DNA of 64,000 nt from JACCXG01 sp963785755 (lineage in GTDB: Bacteria; Acidobacteriota; Vicinamibacteria; Vicinamibacterales; 2-12-FULL-66-21), in the NCBI GenBank assembly GCA_963785755.1, contig CAWAXG010000002.1:496001-560000 (forward strand), in the 5' to 3' direction. Under the pieces are notes generated by a model. That model did no database searches, was not told where the DNA came from, and saw only the letters and a list, made by a program, of their open reading frames with translations. This document shows positions 1 to 8,735 of this stretch, one piece after another. Position 1 is the first letter of the stretch. The number at the start of each line of letters is the position of its first letter. A program made the position numbers and the translations under genes.

Positions 1-1
1 G

Positions 2-505
2 ATCTTCCGGCCCCACAACGTCTACGGCCCGCGGCAGAACATCGCCGATCGCTATCGCAACGTGGTCGGCATCTTCATGAACCAGATTCTGCACGGCCGG
101 CCGATGACGATCTTCGGCGACGGCACGCAGACGCGGTCGTTCACCTACATCGACGACATCGCGCCGCTGCTGGCCGACGCCATCGACGTCAGCGGCGCCT
201 GGAACGAGGTCTTCAACGTCGGCGCCGACGAGTCCTGCAGTCTCAACGATCTCGCCCATCGCGTGGCGCGCGCGATGGAGGCCGAGCCGCGGATCGAGCA
301 CCTGCCCGCGCGAATGGAGACGGCGCACGCGCACTCCACGCACGACAAGGCGCGGCGGGTGTTCGGCAACCGGCCGCAGACGAGCCTGAACGACGGGCTC
401 GAGCGGATGGCCCGCTGGGTCCGGATCGAAGGCGCGCAGGCCGCCTCGCCGTTCATCGCCATCGAAGTGACGAAGAACCTGCCGCCGGCCTGGCGCCCGT
501 CATGA
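2..505 (+). CDS. NAD-dependent sugar epimerase/dehydratase, C-terminal part
   Basis: Open from the window edge, so the N-terminal Rossmann half is outside. The visible 167 residues are the C-terminal substrate-binding half of an extended SDR (UDP-glucose 4-epimerase / nucleotide-sugar dehydratase type): an RPHNVYGPRQ-like segment at the start, then TIFGDGTQTRSFTYIDD, the usual family signature, and FNVGADE further on. These enzymes interconvert or dehydrate nucleotide sugars in the cytoplasm using bound NAD. It is followed 22 bp later by a GT2 glycosyltransferase and a membrane glycosyltransferase in the same direction, so it probably supplies an activated sugar for surface glycan synthesis. 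The exact substrate cannot be read from this half. Confidence 0.85.
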   Translation: MFRPHNVYGPRQNIADRYRNVVGIFMNQILHGRPMTIFGDGTQTRSFTYIDDIAPLLADAIDVSGAWNEVFNVGADESCSLNDLAHRVARAMEAEPRIEHLPARMETAHAHSTHDKARRVFGNRPQTSLNDGLERMARWVRIEGAQAASPFIAIEVTKNLPPAWRPS

Positions 506-527
506 GCGATTCGCCCACGGACGCCTG

Positions 528-1262
528 ATGTACGGATCCAAGACCATTTCCGTCGTTTTCCCGGCGTACAACGAAGAGCTGTACATCCGGCGCGCCGTCG
601 AGGATTTCTCGCTCGACGGCCTGGTCGACGAGATCATCGTCGTCGACAACAACTCGCGCGATCGCACGGTCGAGGAAGCACGGCACACGCGGGCACGCGT
701 CGTTCAGGAACCGGCGCAGGGCTACGGGCACGCGCTCCGCCGCGGCATCCGGGAAGCGACCGGCGAGATCGTGATTCTCGCGGAACCGGACGGCACGTTC
801 GTCGGACGCGACATCCTGAAGCTGCTCGCCTACAGCGACGACTTCGACATGGTGTGCGGCACGCGGACGACGCGGGAGCTGATCTGGGCGCAGGCGAACA
901 TGGGCTGGTTCCTCCGTCTCGGCAACTGGACCGTGGCCAAGATGGTTCAGCTCCTCTACAACGGTCCGTCGTTGAGCGACTGCGGCTGCACGCTCCGCCT
1001 CACCCATCGGTCGGCGCTCGATCGTATTCAGGGCGACCTCACGGTCGGCGGATCCCACTTCCTGCCGGAGATGGTGATCGCGGGGTTGAAGCGCAAGCTG
1101 AAGATCGTCGAGGTGCCGGTCAACTATCGCGGCCGGATCGGTGAATCGAAGATCACCGGGAATCTGCGCGGCACGCTGCGGACGGGGTTCCGGATGATCG
1201 CGCTGATCGTCGGACATCGATTCGTGTGGAGCCGGAAAGCCGAAGCCGAATGGCGCGTCTGA
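528..1262 (+). CDS. GT2 family glycosyltransferase (dolichol-phosphate-mannose-synthase-like)
   Basis: A 244-residue cytoplasmic GT-A glycosyltransferase. The N-terminus has the GT2 pattern FPAYNEE, then EIIVVDNNSRDRT and a nucleotide-sugar-binding acidic motif around EPDGTF. The length matches polyprenyl-phosphate glycosyltransferases without a C-terminal membrane domain. Such enzymes move a sugar from a nucleotide donor to a lipid phosphate carrier, and the downstream polytopic membrane protein could use that lipid-linked sugar. The start at 528 follows closely on the upstream stop. The stop overlaps the start of the next gene by 13 bp, implying coupled translation. Donor and acceptor are not identifiable. 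Confidence 0.85.
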   Translation: MYGSKTISVVFPAYNEELYIRRAVEDFSLDGLVDEIIVVDNNSRDRTVEEARHTRARVVQEPAQGYGHALRRGIREATGEIVILAEPDGTFVGRDILKLLAYSDDFDMVCGTRTTRELIWAQANMGWFLRLGNWTVAKMVQLLYNGPSLSDCGCTLRLTHRSALDRIQGDLTVGGSHFLPEMVIAGLKRKLKIVEVPVNYRGRIGESKITGNLRGTLRTGFRMIALIVGHRFVWSRKAEAEWRV

Positions 1263-2902
1263 CCCCGCGGCACCTGGGAATCATCGCTGTCCTGCTCGCC
1301 GCTTCCCTGCCGTACCTCAGGACCATTCCCGACTATTTCGTGCAGGACGACTTCGGCGGTATGCAGCTGCTCGCGGCCAAGCCGTGGCACACGTTCCCGC
1401 GCTGGTTCACGATGCCCTGGATGGAGTTCATCTGGGGATACACCCCGGACGAGATTCGCCCGTTCACCGCCTTGTCGTATCAGATCACGGCAGTGTGGGG
1501 CCCATCGGCGCCCGAAGGCCACCACCTGCTGAACATCGTGCTGCATGCGGCGAACAGCCTGCTCGTCTTCGCCATCGCGCGGACGGCCGCTGGGGTGACC
1601 ATCGCCGGCGCGACCGTCGCGGGGGTCATCTTCGCGCTGCTCCCGGTCGGCGCCGAGAGCGTCGCGTGGATCACGGGAAGGGTCGACAGCCTCCCGGCCT
1701 TCTACTATCTCCTCTCCTTTCTGACCTACGCCCGCTGGCGCGCGGATCCGGCGGGATCCTCCAGGCTGTACGTGTGGTCGCTCATCTGGTTCTTTCAGGC
1801 GCTCTTCAGCAAACAGAACACGATCACGATGGTTGCGGCAATCGCGGCGTACGACTGGATCGTGCTGCGCCGGCCGATCCGGATCTCGTGGGCCTGGTTA
1901 CGGCCCTACGTGCCCTTCGCGGTGATGACTGCCGCGTTCCTGGCGCTGCGCTACGTCATCCTCGGCGAGGTTCTGCGTGAGAGCCAGCTCTCGTCGCAGC
2001 GATTCGCCGAATTCCAGGGCATCTTCACGCGACACATCCGGCGCATGATCTGGGGTGATCTGAAAGAGGTCTCGAGCTGGATCGTGTCCCTCGCGATCCT
2101 CTACGGTGCGGCGGCGGGCATCGCGATCGCGCGCGCCGGGGCTGCGGCGCGCGCCGCCACGCTGCGGCCCGTATTCTATTTCGGCGTGGTGTGGGTCGCA
2201 CTCGGCCTCGCCCCCACCGTCGCCGCGGGATACGAATCCCCCCGTCATGCGTACCTGGCCGCGGCCGGCTGGACGATCGTCATTGCTCTCGCATACGAGG
2301 CGCTCCGTAGTGTGCGTGTTGGCGCCGCCTCACCTGAATCGTCGAGCGCATGGCGACACGTCGTGACCGCCGCGACGATGGCGATCGTGGTTCTGTATGG
2401 CGTGCGGCTGCACCGCGAAGTCTCCGACTGGCGTCTTCGGTCCGCGGTTTCGGAGATGTCGACTCTCGAGCTGGAGCGTCAGGTTCGCGAGGCGCCGGAA
2501 GGCTCGCTCTTCCTGGTCGGCGTGCCTGTCGCCAGCTGGGAATGGGCCGCGCCGTTCGTCACACGTCCCCCTTACGCGACAACCGATCTGACGAAGCGGG
2601 CCCTGATCGTCATGCCCCGGTTGCTGCACTGCTGCCGTGGCCGGTACTGGGACGCTGAGACGCGAGAGGCGCTGCGTTCGTGGTCGGCCACCAGTGCACC
2701 CGTAGTTGCGCTGGTCGTGTCACCCACTGGCGAGGTGCGACGGCTCACCGACAGCGACGAGCCTCAGCTGCGAACGCTCGTCACCTACCTGCTCAATGTC
2801 GGATCCGGCGACAACCTCGACGGCGCCATCCTCGACATTCTTCGCAAGCTCGTCGCCGGCAGAGGACACATCATCAGGGGGTCGCTCGCGCGACCTCGTT
2901 AA
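1250..2902 (+). CDS. Polytopic membrane glycosyltransferase (PMT/ArnT-like, GT-C)
   Basis: About 550 residues with many hydrophobic helices. It has the GT-C layout: an N-terminal membrane helix followed by an acidic VQDDFG motif in the first periplasmic loop, and a second loop with ITGRVDS-type residues seen in TMTC/PMT-like proteins. Such enzymes use a lipid-phosphate sugar on the outer face of the membrane, which fits the preceding GT2 gene. I chose the ATG at 1250, which overlaps the GT2 stop, rather than the in-frame ATG at 1226. The C-terminal 150 residues are soluble and not recognised. Confidence 0.7.
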   Translation: MARLTPRHLGIIAVLLAASLPYLRTIPDYFVQDDFGGMQLLAAKPWHTFPRWFTMPWMEFIWGYTPDEIRPFTALSYQITAVWGPSAPEGHHLLNIVLHAANSLLVFAIARTAAGVTIAGATVAGVIFALLPVGAESVAWITGRVDSLPAFYYLLSFLTYARWRADPAGSSRLYVWSLIWFFQALFSKQNTITMVAAIAAYDWIVLRRPIRISWAWLRPYVPFAVMTAAFLALRYVILGEVLRESQLSSQRFAEFQGIFTRHIRRMIWGDLKEVSSWIVSLAILYGAAAGIAIARAGAAARAATLRPVFYFGVVWVALGLAPTVAAGYESPRHAYLAAAGWTIVIALAYEALRSVRVGAASPESSSAWRHVVTAATMAIVVLYGVRLHREVSDWRLRSAVSEMSTLELERQVREAPEGSLFLVGVPVASWEWAAPFVTRPPYATTDLTKRALIVMPRLLHCCRGRYWDAETREALRSWSATSAPVVALVVSPTGEVRRLTDSDEPQLRTLVTYLLNVGSGDNLDGAILDILRKLVAGRGHIIRGSLARPR

Positions 2903-2904
2903 CT

Positions 2905-3140
2905 CCCAACCTCCAACTCCCCCGCCTCCGCGCGCGCACGATCGACGCGCGCTACGGCGAGGCCTCGCCAGAGCTCGTCGGCTGCGGCCGAACCGACGAG
3001 CGGCGGCGGGCAACTCCCAAAGAAGAGCCCCTCGAACCATTTGGGTGAAAGACGTGACAGCTGGGCAGTCAAGCCGACTTTCACCCAGCAGGTACGAATG
3101 GTTCTCTTTGGGCGTTGGAAGTTGGGAGTTGGGAGTTGAC
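2905..3140. repeat. Composite heptamer inverted-repeat element, copy 1
   Basis: Starts with AACTCCCAACCTCCAACTCC (AACTCCC-type heptamers) and ends with the inverse arm (TTGGGAG-type heptamers, to about 3140). Between the arms lie two conserved GC-rich hairpins (near 2952-3005) and a variable hairpin whose arms pair around 3037-3055 and 3077-3090. The first 115 bp are almost identical to 5908-6025 on the other side of the permease gene. It looks like a MITE/REP-like non-coding element. No gene is visible in it. Confidence 0.7.
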
Positions 3141-3259
3141 GCGGTTCTGTCCCATGAAAGGAACCATTTCAGTAGAAAACGGTCTAAACGTTGAACCGTC
3201 GACGGCTATTTCCCAGCTCGCCGCGCGACGACGGTCGATCAGCGCGCCGAAGGCGCGCC

Positions 3260-3450
3260 CGCCGGAGCGGAGCGGGGCATCGGGGCCCCCGCGAGCGACG
3301 GCGCAAGGGGTCTGGCGGACGACGTTCCCCGGGAGATGAAGTAACCCAGCAGCGAGAGAGCGCAGCGAGCGAGCCACGCGAACGGAGCGGGGCGTTAGGG
3401 GCCCCGCGAGAGAGCGTGTAAGGGGGTCCGGGGGACGAAGTCCCCCGGAC
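3260..3450. repeat. Tandem GC-rich hairpin repeat ending in a terminator-like stem
   Basis: Two imperfect tandem copies of a roughly 90-bp unit (from about 3262 and about 3378), each holding GGAGCGG-GGGGC...GGGGCCCC and a GGGGGACGAAGTCCCC-type stem. The last stem, 3426-3450, is a perfect palindrome around GACGAAGTC and sits just before the permease start at 3466. It could act as a terminator or as a mobile REP-like element. Nothing coding is seen from 2903 to 3465. Confidence 0.5.
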
Positions 3451-3465
3451 TAAGGAAGGAGCGTT

Positions 3466-5898
3466 ATGCAAGCCCTCTGGCAGGACCTCCGGTACGGACT
3501 CCGCGCCCTCGGCAATCGCCCCGGCTTCACCAGCCTGGCCGTGCTCACCCTGGCGCTCGGCATCGGCGCGGCGACGACGATCTTCAGCGTCATTTACAAC
3601 GTAATGCTCGACCCGTTTCCCTACCTGGACGCGCGGCGGGTCGGCGCGATCATGATTCGAGATGCCAGCAGCGCGCGGCCCGGCGGGCGCACGTTCTTCC
3701 AGGTCGGCGAGTTCCTCGAGTACCAGGAACAGAATCACGTGTTCGACGACGTGATCGGCGGGACCATGGGAGACGTCCTCATGACGACCGCCGAAGGCAC
3801 CGAACAGCTCACCGGCGGCCTGACCACACCGAACACCTTTCAGTTCCTCGGCGTGCCCGCCGTCCTGGGACGAACGCTGGTGCCAGACGACGCGAAGCCC
3901 GGCGCGCCGCCGGTCTTCGTGATGGCCCACAAGATGTGGGTCAAGCACTTCAACCTCGATCCCGGGATTCTCGGCAGGACGTTCACGCTCAACGGCGAAC
4001 CGACGACGCTCGTCGGGATCATGCCGCAGCGGTTCACGAAGCTCGCGGCGGATCTCTACCGGCCGGTCGTGCTGAACCGCGGGGATCCGGCGCTCAAGGG
4101 CCAGTTCTTCATGTTCCAGGGGAAGCTCAAGCCCGGGGTCACGCTGGAACAGGCGGCGGCGGATGTCGACGTCATCGCCCGCCGCGTGGCGCAGCAGAAC
4201 CCGACGCTCTATCCCAAGCAGTTCACCGTCAGCGTCGTGAGCTGGGTCGACAGCATCGTCGGGCCGTTCAAGACGACGCTGTACACGCTCGCCGCCGCGG
4301 TCGCGTTGCTGCTCGCGATCTCCTGTTTCAACGTCGCCAACATGCTGCTGGCGCTGGCAACCGGACGCGAGAAGGAGATGGCGATTCGCGGGGCGCTCGG
4401 CGCCGGGCGAATGCATCTCGTTCGCCAGCTTCTCGTCGAGAGTCTGCTGCTGGCCACCGGTGGGGCGGCGATCGGATGTCTGTTCGCCTACGCCGGCACC
4501 AAAGGGATCGCGCAGTTGATCCCTGACGGCTACATTCCGCGCGAAGTGGTGATCCGCTTGAACGTACCGGTGCTGGTGTTCAGCCTGGCCGCCGCGGTCC
4601 TGACGGCACTCGTCTTCGGATTGGCCCCGGCGATCCAGACGGCGCGGCGCAATGTCGTGGATTCCCTGAAGGATTCGGGCAAAGGCGTCAGCGGAGGCTT
4701 CCGGCGCAGCTGGCTGCGAAACGGACTGGTGATCGCCGAGGTCGCGCTGTCGCTCACGCTGCTCGCCGGCGCGGGGCTGCTGATGCGCAGCTTCATCGTG
4801 ATGCAGCGCGTCGATCTGGGCCTCAACCCCGACAACATTCTCGTCGCCCGGCTGCCGCTGCCTCGCGGCCAGTACGACTCGGCCGCGGCCAAACAGCAGT
4901 TCTTCCAGAAGCTGCTCGCGCGGTTGCACGCCCTGCCTGGCGTCGTGGCCGCAACCGAAACATCCACGCTGCCGCCATATGGCGGGATCAACTCAGAGAT
5001 CCAGATTCCAGGCAAGACGCCAACGGAGCGGTGGGACGCGATCTTCCAGTTGTGCAGCGAGGGGTATCAGCCGACGCTCGGCCTTCGCCTCGCGCGCGGC
5101 CGCTTCCTGTCCGAAGTGGAAGTGAACGCTGCCCGGCGCGTCGCCGTCGTGAATCAGACCTTCGTGGACAAGTACTTCGGCCCGGAGGATCCGCTCGGGC
5201 AGCAGGTACGTTTGAAATTCCTCGAAACGATGCCGAACGGCGCCGTGGAGAACGCGCTCTTCGACATCATCGGCGTCATGTCGGATGCCAAGAACAACGG
5301 CATTCGCGACCCGGTGCGGCCCGAGGTCTTCATCCCCTACACGATCACCGGTGCATTCGAGCGGGGCATCCTCGTCCGGACGGAGCGGGCGCCGGAAGCG
5401 CTCCTGAACAGCGTGCGGAAGGAGATCTGGGCGGTCGACCGCGGCGTCGCGATCACGCTCACCGGCACGTTGACCGGGTACTTGAAACAGTTCTCCTATG
5501 CGGAGCCCCGCTTCAGCCTCGTCGTCCTGGGCATCTTCGCGTCGGTCGGCCTGGTGCTCGTGGCGATGGGCATCTTCAGCGTCATCGCGTACGCGGTGTC
5601 ACAGCAGACGCACGAAATCGGCATCCGCATGGCGCTCGGTGCGACGCAAGGCCGCGTGCTGAAGATGGTGGCGGGCGCCGGCCTGCGCCTGATCGGCGCC
5701 GGCGTCGTGCTCGGACTCGTGGCCAGCTACTTCGCCGTCCGGCTGATCGCGAACCAGATCTGGGGGATCCCGCAGTACGACCCGCTCACGCTCGGCGCCG
5801 TCGTCGGCGCGATGATCCTGGTCGGCCTGGCCGCGTGCTATTTCCCGGCACGGCGCGCGACGACGGTCGATCCGCTGTCAGCATTGCGGATTCAATAG
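3466..5898 (+). CDS. ADOP-type ABC transporter permease (duplicated FtsX/MacB)
   Basis: An 810-residue permease with two FtsX/MacB halves. The N-terminal DLRYGLRAL / LTLALGIGAATTIFS segment is typical of the acidobacterial duplicated orphan permease (ADOP) family. Each half has a periplasmic MacB-PCD domain and three membrane helices (around residues 270-400 and 690-805), with EIGIRMALGA as the repeated cytoplasmic signature. Family members lack a linked ATPase, and none is adjacent here. They are thought to export peptides or lipids or to act mechanically in the envelope, but substrates are unknown. The start is the ATG after AAGGAGCG. The gene is bracketed by two copies of a composite inverted-repeat element. 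Confidence 0.9.
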   Translation: MQALWQDLRYGLRALGNRPGFTSLAVLTLALGIGAATTIFSVIYNVMLDPFPYLDARRVGAIMIRDASSARPGGRTFFQVGEFLEYQEQNHVFDDVIGGTMGDVLMTTAEGTEQLTGGLTTPNTFQFLGVPAVLGRTLVPDDAKPGAPPVFVMAHKMWVKHFNLDPGILGRTFTLNGEPTTLVGIMPQRFTKLAADLYRPVVLNRGDPALKGQFFMFQGKLKPGVTLEQAAADVDVIARRVAQQNPTLYPKQFTVSVVSWVDSIVGPFKTTLYTLAAAVALLLAISCFNVANMLLALATGREKEMAIRGALGAGRMHLVRQLLVESLLLATGGAAIGCLFAYAGTKGIAQLIPDGYIPREVVIRLNVPVLVFSLAAAVLTALVFGLAPAIQTARRNVVDSLKDSGKGVSGGFRRSWLRNGLVIAEVALSLTLLAGAGLLMRSFIVMQRVDLGLNPDNILVARLPLPRGQYDSAAAKQQFFQKLLARLHALPGVVAATETSTLPPYGGINSEIQIPGKTPTERWDAIFQLCSEGYQPTLGLRLARGRFLSEVEVNAARRVAVVNQTFVDKYFGPEDPLGQQVRLKFLETMPNGAVENALFDIIGVMSDAKNNGIRDPVRPEVFIPYTITGAFERGILVRTERAPEALLNSVRKEIWAVDRGVAITLTGTLTGYLKQFSYAEPRFSLVVLGIFASVGLVLVAMGIFSVIAYAVSQQTHEIGIRMALGATQGRVLKMVAGAGLRLIGAGVVLGLVASYFAVRLIANQIWGIPQYDPLTLGAVVGAMILVGLAACYFPARRATTVDPLSALRIQ

Positions 5899-5907
5899 GC
5901 GCCAACT

Positions 5908-6152
5908 CATCAACTCCCAACCTCCAACTCCCCCGCCTCCGCGCGTCGCACGGATCGACGCGCTACGGCGAGGCCTCGCCAGAGCTCGTCGGCTGCGACC
6001 GAGCCGACGAGCGGCGGCGGGCAACTCCCAACGGGATCGGTTCGAGAGAGCTGGGTGCAAGTCGCTGCGATCTACTTCGTTGTGACGTCTTTCGCCAAGA
6101 TGGTACGAGCGGCTTCCGTTTGGGAGTTGGGAGTTGGAGGTTGGGAGTTGAA
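5908..6152. repeat. Composite heptamer inverted-repeat element, copy 2
   Basis: Same architecture as 2905-3140: AACTCCC-type arm, the two conserved GC-rich hairpins nearly base-for-base identical to copy 1, a second AACTCCCAA, then a diverged variable hairpin (sharing GGTACGA with copy 1) and the TTGGGAG-type inverse arm. The two copies are direct repeats around the ADOP permease gene. Confidence 0.7.
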
Positions 6153-6155
6153 ACG

Positions 6156-6188
6156 CCCGATCACCGATCACCGATCACCGATCACCGT
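6156..6188. repeat. Tandem CGATCAC heptamers
   Basis: Four and a half head-to-tail copies of the heptamer CGATCAC immediately before the 3' end of the small minus-strand gene at 6188. The same heptamer, inverted and direct, recurs at 59538-59665. No gene lies between 5899 and 6187. Confidence 0.7.
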
Positions 6189-6464
6189 CATGTGCCCTTC
6201 TCGAACTCCTCGGGCACCCGCGGAGCCTGTGGCAGTTGTCGATCGAGCGACTCGCGGTATTTCAGACAGCCGCGCAGGAACTGGGGCCACGACGGCACCT
6301 TCGGGAGCGGATCGGTCTTCTCCGGGAAGCAGCGCCCAGAGCTGGGGATGGTGCCAGCACAGCTCTTGACCTGAACTGTCGCGGTGCCGGCGGATTCCCT
6401 CGCGCAGCCGCTTCACCTCCGCGACGAGCGCATCACGATCGAAGTGCTCGAGATCTTCGTCCAT
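6188..6464 (-). pseudogene. Small conserved hypothetical protein, one frameshift
   Basis: The N-terminal frame starts with MDEDLEHFDRDALVAEVKRL and continues to LCWHHPQLWALLP. At about 6325 the frame must change by one base (CCCGGAGAAG where CCCGAGAAG is expected) to continue with EKTDPLPKVPSWPQFLRGCL and end in EEFEKGT at 6188. The joined product of about 91 residues resembles a small conserved protein family with an HHPQLW motif seen in several phyla; its function is unknown. The extra base is either a real lesion or a sequencing error. Confidence 0.6.
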
Positions 6465-6504
6465 CGTGTTGTCTCCACAACGGCCGGCAGGGCGCTGAAA
6501 ACAC

Positions 6505-6540
6505 AGCAGTGTCAACTTCCAACTCCCAACTTCCCCGCCT
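6505..6540. repeat. Single heptamer-repeat arm
   Basis: CAACTTCCAACTCCCAACTT-type arm just downstream of the PQQ-propeller stop. It is the same sequence family as 2905-3140 and 11490-11586, but no matching inverse arm was seen nearby. Confidence 0.5.
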
Positions 6541-6546
6541 GCCCTG

Positions 6547-7839
6547 CTAGAAACTCCAGTAAGCGAGTGTGCCGGCGTCTTTGATCAGCACGCCGCGTCC
6601 GGCGGGGACCGGATGCGCCCACACCGGCGACTCCGCGATGGTGTAGCGCTTGATCAGATCGAACTTCGCGGGATCGCGCCTGGCGACGACCAGCTCGCCT
6701 TCGGTCGTCGTGGCGAGCAGCAGATCGCCCGCGGCGACGAACGACGCGTTCTCCGCCTCCCGTCCACGCGTCGTCCAGAGTGTCTTGCCGGTCTTGACGT
6801 CAACGGCGAAGAACTGCCCTCTGTTCTTGTGCGTCAATCCGAAGAGGTATCCGCCCGAGAGCACCGGCGAGCTCATATACATCGGCACGTCCGCGTTCTC
6901 CCACACCGGCTGCGGCGTCCACTTCCCCGCTGCCTCGGTCAGGCGAACCGCGGTGAGCGGTTTCTCGAGGCCGGTATAGATCACCAGGCCGTCGGCAACG
7001 ACCGGCGTCACGATGTTCTGGTTGTACGGCGTCGTGAGGGGAATGCGCCAGAGCAGTGCGCCGTCCGTGGCGCTGACACCAACCACGTAAGAGCGTGATT
7101 GCGTGATCACCTGGCGGCTCTTGCCGAAGGTCGCCGCCACCGGCGACGCATACGCCGGGCCATCCCCCTTCCACGCCCACTTCTCGGCGCCGGTCGCGGC
7201 GTCGAGCGCGATCAGCGATCCGCTCTTGTTGCCGCCGACGTGCGCGATCACGGCGCCGCCTTCGACGATGGGTGACATTGCCACGCCGAAGTCCGGCGAC
7301 GAGTCGTCGAATTCCTTGGCGTATCGCTTCTGCCAGAGAACCTTGCCCGTTGCCGTGTCGAAGGCGGACAACGCGCCGTCGATGCCCAGAGTGAAGAGGC
7401 GCGTGCCCGCAACGACGGGCGTCGCCTTCGGACCCTTCCCGTGACTTTGCGCCGCCGGGTTCATTTCATACGGCGCGGCATACCGCTGTTGCCAGATCTG
7501 CTTGCCCGATGTCAGATCGAGCGCGGTGACGGCCTCCTCCTCGCCGAGCCGCGACACTTGAAAGACGCGCCCGCCGCTGACGACAGGCGATGAGTGTCCG
7601 ATGCCGATCTTGACCTGCCAGGCCTTGGCCGGCTTGTCCGGCCACGTCGTGGGTGCGGTGAACGCCGTCGCAACGCCTGACCGCGATGGGCCGCGCCATT
7701 GATTCCAGTCCTGAGCGTGCAGCGCGATCGACGCGACGACGATGGCGAGCGCGAGGATCGAAGCTCGAAGTCGAGCCGTGCCGGCTCCGGAACTGCCTCG
7801 ATTCGTCGGGCGGCGGTGCGATGGTTTCTGGAACAGCAC
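6547..7839 (-). CDS. Exported PQQ-like beta-propeller protein
   Basis: 430 residues. A positively charged N-terminus and hydrophobic stretch ending ALHAQ form a signal peptide; the mature part begins DWNQWRGP, the standard start of outer-membrane/periplasmic PQQ_2-repeat proteins. At least six W-motif repeats follow (for example ALDLTSGKQIWQQRY, AFDTATGKVLWQKRY, ALDAATGAEKWAWKG, AVDVKTGKTLWTT), giving a propeller. Family members are mostly of unknown function; some resemble BamB, others quinoprotein dehydrogenases, but no catalytic residues can be assigned. It is a paralogue of the propeller gene at 48897. The start may be a later methionine or GTG. Confidence 0.8.
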   Translation of the reverse strand: MLFQKPSHRRPTNRGSSGAGTARLRASILALAIVVASIALHAQDWNQWRGPSRSGVATAFTAPTTWPDKPAKAWQVKIGIGHSSPVVSGGRVFQVSRLGEEEAVTALDLTSGKQIWQQRYAAPYEMNPAAQSHGKGPKATPVVAGTRLFTLGIDGALSAFDTATGKVLWQKRYAKEFDDSSPDFGVAMSPIVEGGAVIAHVGGNKSGSLIALDAATGAEKWAWKGDGPAYASPVAATFGKSRQVITQSRSYVVGVSATDGALLWRIPLTTPYNQNIVTPVVADGLVIYTGLEKPLTAVRLTEAAGKWTPQPVWENADVPMYMSSPVLSGGYLFGLTHKNRGQFFAVDVKTGKTLWTTRGREAENASFVAAGDLLLATTTEGELVVARRDPAKFDLIKRYTIAESPVWAHPVPAGRGVLIKDAGTLAYWSF

Positions 7840-7858
7840 GATGATCCTCGTTGGCCTG

Positions 7859-8716
7859 TCAGGCCTGCGTCAACTCGAACACGGTCACTTCGGGCCGGAC
7901 GTTGAAGCGCACTTGCGTGAGATGTCCGATACCTCGGTTGATGTAGAGACGACGGTTGCCGGTGAGCTCTATTTCACCAGCTACGTATCGCCGATTCCGC
8001 ACCGGCAGGAGCGGCGGCGGCAGGAACGGCGGCTTGCACTGCCCACCGTGTGTGTGCCCCGCCAGAATCCAACCCTCGTACGCGCCCCAGCCTGGCAGGT
8101 CCACCGTGTCGGGGTTGTGGCTCAGGACGAGAGCGGCTCTCGAGCGGTCGAGCTGTGCCAGCCCGCGCTCAGGCCCGAATCTGTCGGCCCACAGATCGTC
8201 GAGCCCGACGATCTGAAGGCCGCCAACCTCGTGCATCTCGTTGCGGAGAACGGTAATGCCAAACGGCTTGACCGTTGAGACGATGGCGTCGGCAATCTCC
8301 GGGTGCGACCAGCCGAAACCGTAATCATGATTGCCGAGGATCGCGACAGTCGCCAGCCGGCCCTTCGGGAAATGCTGGTAGACGGTCCTGAGCTGCGGCA
8401 GCAGGTGGCGATGATAGCTTGCGATATCGCCGGTCAGGACGACGATATCGGGATCGAGCGCGGCAACCCTCTGGAACGTCGCGGTCACATAATTGTCGTC
8501 CACACGCTGGCCGACATGAATGTCGCTGAGCTGCACCAGAGTTCGGCCAAGCAGCGCGGTCGGGAGATGCCGCAGCGGAAGACGCCGGCGGACGATCTCG
8601 AGCCAGTGCGGCTCGATACGCCAGGTGTAGAGACCCGCGGCGGCGGCCGTCGCAGCCGCCGCCGCGGCGAGCCGGATGAATGTCCGGCGACTCAGCGATC
8701 TCGAGGCGCTCCGCAT
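7859..8716 (-). CDS. Tat-exported metallophosphoesterase (YaeI/LpxG-like)
   Basis: 285 residues from the ATG at 8716, which puts SRRTFIRLAAAAA, a twin-arginine signal, near the N-terminus. Calcineurin-type metal motifs are present in order: LSDIHVG (D-x-H), TGDIAS (GD), LGNHDYG (GNHD), VLSHNPD and AGHTHGGQ (GH-x-H). The family hydrolyses phosphoesters with two metal ions; close relatives cleave UDP-diacylglucosamine or act on lipids at the membrane surface. The gene begins 20 bp after the sialidase-like gene, so both are probably one operon. Confidence 0.88.
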   Translation of the reverse strand: MRSASRSLSRRTFIRLAAAAAATAAAAGLYTWRIEPHWLEIVRRRLPLRHLPTALLGRTLVQLSDIHVGQRVDDNYVTATFQRVAALDPDIVVLTGDIASYHRHLLPQLRTVYQHFPKGRLATVAILGNHDYGFGWSHPEIADAIVSTVKPFGITVLRNEMHEVGGLQIVGLDDLWADRFGPERGLAQLDRSRAALVLSHNPDTVDLPGWGAYEGWILAGHTHGGQCKPPFLPPPLLPVRNRRYVAGEIELTGNRRLYINRGIGHLTQVRFNVRPEVTVFELTQA

Positions 8717-8735
8717 GCGCGACCCGGGCTGCTGG

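Noticed and set aside
3184..4929. 581-codon open frame on the minus strand
   Set aside because: Shadow of the ADOP permease in GC-rich DNA; the plus-strand frame has clear FtsX motifs, and the antisense product is Arg/Gln/Glu-rich with no domain.
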